Of a DNA stretch of 64,000 nucleotides, positions 59,575 to 64,000 are shown one piece after another. Each line of letters opens with the position of its first letter. Within the stretch, counting starts at the first letter, position 1. A program made the translations under genes and the position numbers. The notes under the pieces were generated by a model. The model searched no databases and was not told where the DNA came from. It saw nothing but the letters and a program-made list of their open reading frames with translations. This DNA is from Pedobacter psychrotolerans (GTDB lineage: Bacteria > Bacteroidota > Bacteroidia > Sphingobacteriales > Sphingobacteriaceae), in the NCBI RefSeq assembly GCF_004340665.1, contig NZ_SLWO01000005.1, positions 62,001 to 126,000 on the forward strand, in the 5' to 3' direction.

Positions 59575-60408
59575 ATGTCAATTGTAACTTTCACCATTAT
59601 ACTCATTTTAGGCGCTTACCTCGCTGGTCTTGTCGGATCATTAACTGGCTTAGGAGGCGGAGTTGTTGTGATCCCTTTATTAACCCTTGTTTTTCACGTA
59701 GATATCCGTTACGCCATTGGTGCTGCTTTACTAGCTTCCATCGCAAATTCTTCTGGTGCTGCAAGTGCTTACATTAAAGAAGGAATGACCAACATCAGAC
59801 TGGGAATGTTCCTCGAAATTGCCACAACTGTTGGTGCGGTAATAGGTGCACTAATTGCGGTGTACACTCCAACGAATACTATAGCCATTCTATTCGGTGC
59901 CGTGCTACTTTTTTCTGCAGCCATGACATTAAGAAAGAAAAATCAGGAAGCTTTAACGGAAGGAAGCAAGTGGTCTGCCCGACTGAAGCTTGATAATAGC
60001 TATCCTACCCCTAACGGAGTAGTTAATTACAAATTAAAGAATATAGGAGGTGGCTTTTCTATTATGACACTTGCAGGCGTAATGTCTGGGCTATTGGGTA
60101 TAGGATCTGGTGCTTTGAAGGTTTTGGCCATGGATACTACGATGAAAATACCTTTCAAAGTGAGCACAACAACCAGTAATTTCATGATTGGCGTTACGGC
60201 TGCGGCCAGTGCTGTGGTATATCTGCAACGTGGCTATATGGATCCGGGCATTGCCTTTCCCGTGGTACTGGGCGTATTGGGTGGCGCATTTACCGGAGCA
60301 AAACTATTAACTAAAATCAATCCGACAACACTGAGATGGATCTTTTGTATCGCCATCACTTTTGTAGCACTTGAAATGATATACAACGGATTACAACATA
60401 ATTTTTAA
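59575..60408 (+). CDS. TauE/SafE-family transporter
   Basis: 277 residues with about eight membrane helices in two related halves: GAYLAGLVGSLTGLGGGVVVIPLLTLVF and, in the second half, IMTLAGVMSGLLGIGSGALKV. These G-x-G-G/GIGSG motifs are the TauE/SafE (DUF81) hallmark. Known members export sulfite, sulfoacetate or related organosulfur anions. It is flanked by a GntR regulator and a DUF1634 gene, 11 bp from each. Confidence 0.92.
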   Translation: MSIVTFTIILILGAYLAGLVGSLTGLGGGVVVIPLLTLVFHVDIRYAIGAALLASIANSSGAASAYIKEGMTNIRLGMFLEIATTVGAVIGALIAVYTPTNTIAILFGAVLLFSAAMTLRKKNQEALTEGSKWSARLKLDNSYPTPNGVVNYKLKNIGGGFSIMTLAGVMSGLLGIGSGALKVLAMDTTMKIPFKVSTTTSNFMIGVTAAASAVVYLQRGYMDPGIAFPVVLGVLGGAFTGAKLLTKINPTTLRWIFCIAITFVALEMIYNGLQHNF

Positions 60409-60419
60409 TCGAAGGAAAA

Positions 60420-60821
60420 ATGAATCAGAAAATAGAACCAGCATCATTGCACGAAAGAGATGTGGAGAAAACCGTCGGAAAGTTATTAAGAACCGGCGTG
60501 ATCATAGCCAGTATTGTGGTATTGGCTGGAGGTACACTTTACCTTAAAACATACGGCGGCTTAGCCAGACCAGATTATCATATTTTTAAAGGAGAAGAAT
60601 CAAGCCTAATCACTTTTGATGGAATTTTTAAGGGCTTGTTTACAGCAAAACCTGCAGGCATTATCCAATTTGGTGTATTGTTATTAATTCTGACACCAAT
60701 TTTCAGGATATTATTTTCATTGGTTGCCTTTGCTATCGAAAGAGATAGGCTTTATGTTTGTATCACCTTAATTGTATTAAGCATTATTTTAGCCAGTACA
60801 TTTGGTGGGCTAAATATTTAG
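60420..60821 (+). CDS. DUF1634 membrane protein
   Basis: 133 residues with three membrane helices: GVIIASIVVLAGGTLYL, AGIIQFGVLLLILTPIFRIL and the C-terminal VCITLIVLSIILASTFGGL. The N-terminus has HERDVEKTVGKLLRTGV and the middle has YHIFKGEESSLITFDGIFKG, typical of DUF1634. DUF1634 genes are repeatedly found after TauE/SafE genes, so it is likely an accessory subunit of that transporter; this is inference from context. Its ATG lies 11 bp after the TauE stop. Confidence 0.88.
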   Translation: MNQKIEPASLHERDVEKTVGKLLRTGVIIASIVVLAGGTLYLKTYGGLARPDYHIFKGEESSLITFDGIFKGLFTAKPAGIIQFGVLLLILTPIFRILFSLVAFAIERDRLYVCITLIVLSIILASTFGGLNI

Positions 60822-60923
60822 AATTTAAAAACCCCATTGAAACTGATGAAGTTAATAATCGACTTACGAGGTTTATTAAGCCAGTACGAAGGAAATACTT
60901 CCTCAGTCTAATAAGAAAATAAA

Positions 60924-60949
60924 AAGCCTCTCAGTTTCCTGAAAGGCTT
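60924..60949 (-). terminator. Terminator of the tRNA-Val operon
   Basis: AAGCCT.TCAG / CTGA.AGGCTT with one mismatch and a 4-nt loop, followed on the minus strand by a T-rich tail. It lies 4 bp beyond the second tRNA-Val and may also end the rightward DUF1634 transcript. Confidence 0.75.
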
Positions 60950-60953
60950 AGTG

Positions 60954-61028
60954 TGGGAAATGAGGGGTTCGAACCCCCGACCCCCTCGGTGTAAACGAGG
61001 TGCTCTGAACCAGCTGAGCTAATTTCCC
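60954..61028 (-). tRNA. tRNA-Val (anticodon TAC), copy 2
   Basis: 75 nt on the minus strand. Acceptor stem GGGAAAT / ATTTCCC, discriminator A, CCA not encoded. Anticodon stem CCTCG / CGAGG around loop TTTACAC gives anticodon TAC (Val). T-arm GGGGGTTCGAACCCC. It is identical to the copy 52 bp upstream. Confidence 0.96.
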
Positions 61029-61080
61029 TTTTGTTAAAAGTTTTTGTTATTAATAATCTTTCAAATCCTTGAAAGTTGTG

Positions 61081-61155
61081 TGGGAAATGAGGGGTTCGAA
61101 CCCCCGACCCCCTCGGTGTAAACGAGGTGCTCTGAACCAGCTGAGCTAATTTCCC
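61081..61155 (-). tRNA. tRNA-Val (anticodon TAC), copy 1
   Basis: 75 nt on the minus strand, identical base for base to the downstream copy. The single promoter at 61172-61202 lies just upstream of this copy, so both are probably cut from one transcript. Confidence 0.96.
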
Positions 61156-61171
61156 TTTCCTTTTGGGAATG

Positions 61172-61202
61172 CAAATATAGCGCTATAATCTTGTTTCGCA
61201 AA
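61172..61202 (-). promoter_or_regulatory. tRNA-Val promoter (TTTG-N19-TATATTTG)
   Basis: On the minus strand TTTG (61199-61202) and TATATTTG (61172-61179) with exactly 19 nt between them form a full-consensus Bacteroidota promoter. It ends 16 nt before the mature tRNA 5' end. Confidence 0.8.
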
Positions 61203-61218
61203 TCTTTTTTGTTTTTTT

Positions 61219-61944
61219 TCAGCTTAACAATGTTTCTAAAATTTTATGCGATTGCACTTCACCAAATGACGCAGTATGTAAGGTATAGAAAACCAATATC
61301 TTATCAAGAAGAAACCTCCTTCGGACATTACTCATTTTTAATTCAGAAATTTTTTCCAAAGGGGTATTAAATAAAGAAATAAAGCTTTGTGCATCCTCGA
61401 GCTGAAGATAATTTGAGTGAATGGGCAAACGAGAAACAAATTCACCTTCCTGCAAATCAAAATAAACCTGATCATTTCGTTTTTTCTCATTTGGAGAAAA
61501 GCCTAAAAATCTGGTCAGCTTCAACAAAAATGATAAATGGAAGTTTGGATTAGTTTCTTCCACTTCATCAAACCAGGCAATTGAATTAAAAAGATAATCG
61601 AAAAGACTTTCATCTGCTGATTGTTGCCTGATACTCTTATAAAGTACTTCGTTTAAAAAGATAACAATGCTGGTTTTAACAATATCGTAAGGAATGGTTT
61701 TAAACACCGGGGTTTGCCGAAGCTCAGAAATGCGCTGAATATTAGTATTTGCTTTATGATAAACCACCATATCTAAAAGATGTAACGACTGAAGCATATT
61801 CATCTTAATCTTCGCCTTTGGCTTTTTCACACCGTTGATCAAGTATGATTGCATTCCAAATTTATCAGTAAGAACCTGTACAATTACACTGGTTTCACTA
61901 TAATTAGTGGTTTTTAAAACTATACCCCTCACTTTGTGCAACAT
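61219..61944 (-). CDS. recO: DNA repair protein RecO
   Basis: 241 residues. N-terminal OB-fold (MLHKVRGIVLKTTNYSETSVIVQVLTDKFGMQSYLINGVKK) and a helical C-terminal domain (FLNEVLYKSI, FDYLFNSIAWFDEVEETN, LSFLLKLTRFLGFSPNEKK). RecO works with RecR to load RecA at gaps. The zinc-binding cysteines found in some RecO proteins are absent, as is usual in Bacteroidota. A TAAATTTG box lies upstream at 61982-61989. Confidence 0.93.
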   Translation of the reverse strand: MLHKVRGIVLKTTNYSETSVIVQVLTDKFGMQSYLINGVKKPKAKIKMNMLQSLHLLDMVVYHKANTNIQRISELRQTPVFKTIPYDIVKTSIVIFLNEVLYKSIRQQSADESLFDYLFNSIAWFDEVEETNPNFHLSFLLKLTRFLGFSPNEKKRNDQVYFDLQEGEFVSRLPIHSNYLQLEDAQSFISLFNTPLEKISELKMSNVRRRFLLDKILVFYTLHTASFGEVQSHKILETLLS

Positions 61945-61981
61945 CTTACGGAATCATTTTTTCAAAAGTATGTTATTTGTG

Positions 61982-61989
61982 CAAATTTA
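61982..61989 (-). promoter_or_regulatory. recO promoter -7 box
   Basis: TAAATTTG on the minus strand, an exact TAnnTTTG match, 37 nt before the recO ATG. No clear -33 box. Confidence 0.45.
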
Positions 61990-62025
61990 ATTGTACCAAA
62001 AGTGATTACGATTTGTAAATAAGAT

Positions 62026-62033
62026 TAGTTTTG
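62026..62033 (+). promoter_or_regulatory. RND exporter promoter -7 box
   Basis: TAGTTTTG, an exact TAnnTTTG match, 33 nt before the exporter ATG. It is divergent from the recO box 37 bp away. No clear -33 box. Confidence 0.45.
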
Positions 62034-62066
62034 TCGTTATCATTAAAATTTAAACCAGACAACACA

Positions 62067-64000
62067 ATGTGGGTGAAGCTATCAAGGTTTATTCTTCAGA
62101 ATCGAATTGCAATCATTGTTTTTTTTGTATTAGGCACCATCTTCATGGCTTACCAGGCCAAGAATGTAAAACTCTCTTATACGGGAAGTAAAATTTTACC
62201 GGTTACCGATAGCGCATTTGTAAAATACAACGCATTTAAAAAAACTTTTGGTGAAGATGGCAGTGTAATGGTTGTCGGAATTCAATCTCCTGATATTTTT
62301 AAGAAGGAAATCTATAACCAATGGGTTCAACTTTCTAGCGATATTCAAAAATTAAAGGGTATAAAACAGGTTCTATCATCTGGTCGGATTTTTCAGTTGG
62401 AAAAGGATACTGTAAATCAAAAGTTTACCTTAAAAGCAATTCCAGGTGGGTTGGTTGCTACTGATGCAGAAATGGATTCCATCAAAAGCACCCTCTACAA
62501 TACACCGTTTTTTGAAGGCCTTGTTTACAATAAACAAAACGCCACGCTAATGGCGATTACCTTTGATACTAAAATATTAAACACGTCTGCGAGAAATCCG
62601 ATTTTAAAACAAATTGAAGAAAAAGCAAAGGCATTTCAGAAAAAAACCAACATCCATGTTCATATTTCAGGTTTGCCATATATCCGAACTGCCGTAAGCA
62701 AATTAGTAAGTAATGAGTTTGTGCTTTTTCTGGGTTTATCTATTCTGGTTTCAGTAGCGATTCTATTATTCTTTTTTAAAAGGTTTTATGCGGTTTTCTT
62801 CCCCATTCTGGTGGTAATTATGGGCGTTATCTGGAGTATCGGAACATTGGTTTTATTTGGATTCGAGCTCACCATTTTAACAGGCTTGATTCCACCACTC
62901 ATCGTGATTATTGGCATTCCGAATAGTATTTTACTGTTAAATAAATACCAGAATGAAATACGAAAGGATGGAGACAAACAGAGGGCGTTAAATATCACCA
63001 TTGAAAGAATTGCAGTGACTACCCTCATCGCTAATATTACGGCTGCGATTGGTTTTGGCGTGTTATATTTTACAGGAAGCGAATTGTTGATGCAATTTGG
63101 AAGCGTAGCATCCATTAATGTGATGATTACCTGGTTAATGTGCCTATGTTTAATTCCGATTATTTTCAGCTACCTGCCAGCACCAAAATTAAAAGCACAG
63201 ACACATGTTGAAGAGGGCTTTCTACACAAATTATTAATTAAAACAGATCATCTGGTACAACAAAGAAGCAGCTTGATTTACCTGGCTACCATTTTAATTT
63301 CTATTATCGCAATCATTGGGGTATTGAAAATAAATGTAAATGGTTATGTGGTTGATGATTTGCCTAAAAATTCTGAAATCTTAACTGATTTAAAGTTTTT
63401 CGAGAAAAATTTTGAAGGAATTTTGCCCTTAGAAGTTAGTGTTGATACGAAGAAAAAGAATGGCGTATTTAATTTAACCAACCTGAAAAGGATGGAGAAA
63501 ATGGAAAGAATGATTGCCGCCTATCCGGAATTCTCCCGATCTATTTCAGTTAATATGGGTTTAAAATATGCGACTCAGGCTTTTTACAACAATGATTCAA
63601 CCTTTTTCCGATTACCAGATAATATGGAGAAAAACTTCATTCTGGCTTATATCGCAAATGGTGGAAAAGGAAACTCAAATCTACTAACCAATTTCATCAG
63701 CAAAGGCAATCAGAGTACGAGAATCAGTTTCCAAATGGCTGATGTAGGTTCTAAACGCCTTGATGCAATTATGGCTGAATTAAAACCTCGTATTGATAGC
63801 ATTTTACCACCTGATAAATTTGATGTAGAGCTTACCGGCTCAAGCGTAATCTTTTCTAAGGGAACGGATTATATGCTCAAACACTTATTTGAAAGCATTG
63901 GCTTAGCAATTATCTTAATTTCACTTTTACGTCTTGCGCAATTTAAGAGCTTAGGTATTATGTTTATTTCTTTGCTTCCAAACATTGTTCCTTTAATTAT
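62067..64000 (+). CDS. RND/MMPL-family exporter (3' end outside window)
   Basis: The first ~644 residues are present and the frame is open to the right edge. One N-terminal membrane helix (IAIIVFFVLGTIFMAYQAK) is followed by a large periplasmic loop, then a cluster of helices (~215-375) including NEFVLFLGLSILVSVAILLF, LTILTGLIPPLIVIIGIPNS and IAVTTLIANITAAIGFGVLYF. The second half begins with another helix (LIYLATILISIIAIIGVLKI), a second periplasmic loop and, at the edge, the next helix cluster. This is the MMPL/RND layout, often used for lipid or hopanoid export; the substrate is not evident. Confidence 0.88.
   Translation, partial: MWVKLSRFILQNRIAIIVFFVLGTIFMAYQAKNVKLSYTGSKILPVTDSAFVKYNAFKKTFGEDGSVMVVGIQSPDIFKKEIYNQWVQLSSDIQKLKGIKQVLSSGRIFQLEKDTVNQKFTLKAIPGGLVATDAEMDSIKSTLYNTPFFEGLVYNKQNATLMAITFDTKILNTSARNPILKQIEEKAKAFQKKTNIHVHISGLPYIRTAVSKLVSNEFVLFLGLSILVSVAILLFFFKRFYAVFFPILVVIMGVIWSIGTLVLFGFELTILTGLIPPLIVIIGIPNSILLLNKYQNEIRKDGDKQRALNITIERIAVTTLIANITAAIGFGVLYFTGSELLMQFGSVASINVMITWLMCLCLIPIIFSYLPAPKLKAQTHVEEGFLHKLLIKTDHLVQQRSSLIYLATILISIIAIIGVLKINVNGYVVDDLPKNSEILTDLKFFEKNFEGILPLEVSVDTKKKNGVFNLTNLKRMEKMERMIAAYPEFSRSISVNMGLKYATQAFYNNDSTFFRLPDNMEKNFILAYIANGGKGNSNLLTNFISKGNQSTRISFQMADVGSKRLDAIMAELKPRIDSILPPDKFDVELTGSSVIFSKGTDYMLKHLFESIGLAIILISLLRLAQFKSLGIMFISLLPNIVPLI

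Overview
The window looks like chromosome of a Bacteroidota bacterium close to Pedobacter (Sphingobacteriaceae). The signs are low-GC DNA, promoters of the TAnnTTTG type with an upstream TTTG box, almost no Shine-Dalgarno sequences, many lipoproteins, a SusC/SusD/SusE locus, paired DUF2723 membrane glycosyltransferase-like proteins and a YtxJ-type bacilliredoxin. This placement is inferred from gene content only; no rRNA is present.

Layout. 1-7,088: the 5' part of an M1 aminopeptidase, a carboxypeptidase-regulatory-like secreted protein, an ArsC/Spx-like protein, a LytS/LytTR two-component pair, ribH, a tiny lipoprotein, ytxJ and mqo. 7,475-13,916: an orphan lipoprotein, lipA, an ECF sigma factor with its membrane anti-sigma, an AIM24 protein and the NAD(P)HX repair enzyme. 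14,075-25,936: YiaA-like protein, class-I glutamine amidotransferase-like hydrolase, GH20 hexosaminidase, CYTH protein, three FKBP isomerases, nrnA, ndk, DUF721 and recF, a TPR protein and pth. 26,294-28,099: rplY, prs and tRNA-Gln. 28,325-34,601: two tandem DUF2723 proteins. 34,678-36,287: an array of hairpin-rich direct repeats surrounding a REP-associated tyrosine transposase (RAYT). 36,344-38,950: accA and an S10 peptidase. 39,423-55,136: a complete maltodextrin utilisation locus. 55,452-64,000: a single-domain response regulator, dinB, a DUF1349 protein, a LuxR-type regulator, a GntR/TauE/DUF1634 operon, two tRNA-Val genes, recO and the start of an RND/MMPL exporter.

The maltodextrin locus reads as one pathway. 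SusC/SusD/SusE bind and import oligosaccharides across the outer membrane. Two exported GH13 enzymes cut them. An SLC45-like MFS carrier takes the product into the cytoplasm. A GH65 phosphorylase splits it into glucose and beta-glucose-1-phosphate, and beta-phosphoglucomutase makes glucose-6-phosphate. A LacI-family regulator sits upstream, and two near-perfect palindromes with the core CGGGAACGTTCCCG lie between it and susC.

The most unusual structure is the RAYT array. Its units carry several stem-loops, and base changes in two stems are matched on the opposite arm, which suggests the folded structures are under selection. Other dispersed palindromic repeats lie in the intergenic gaps. One has entered the 5' end of a GH13 gene in frame and is translated just ahead of the signal peptide.
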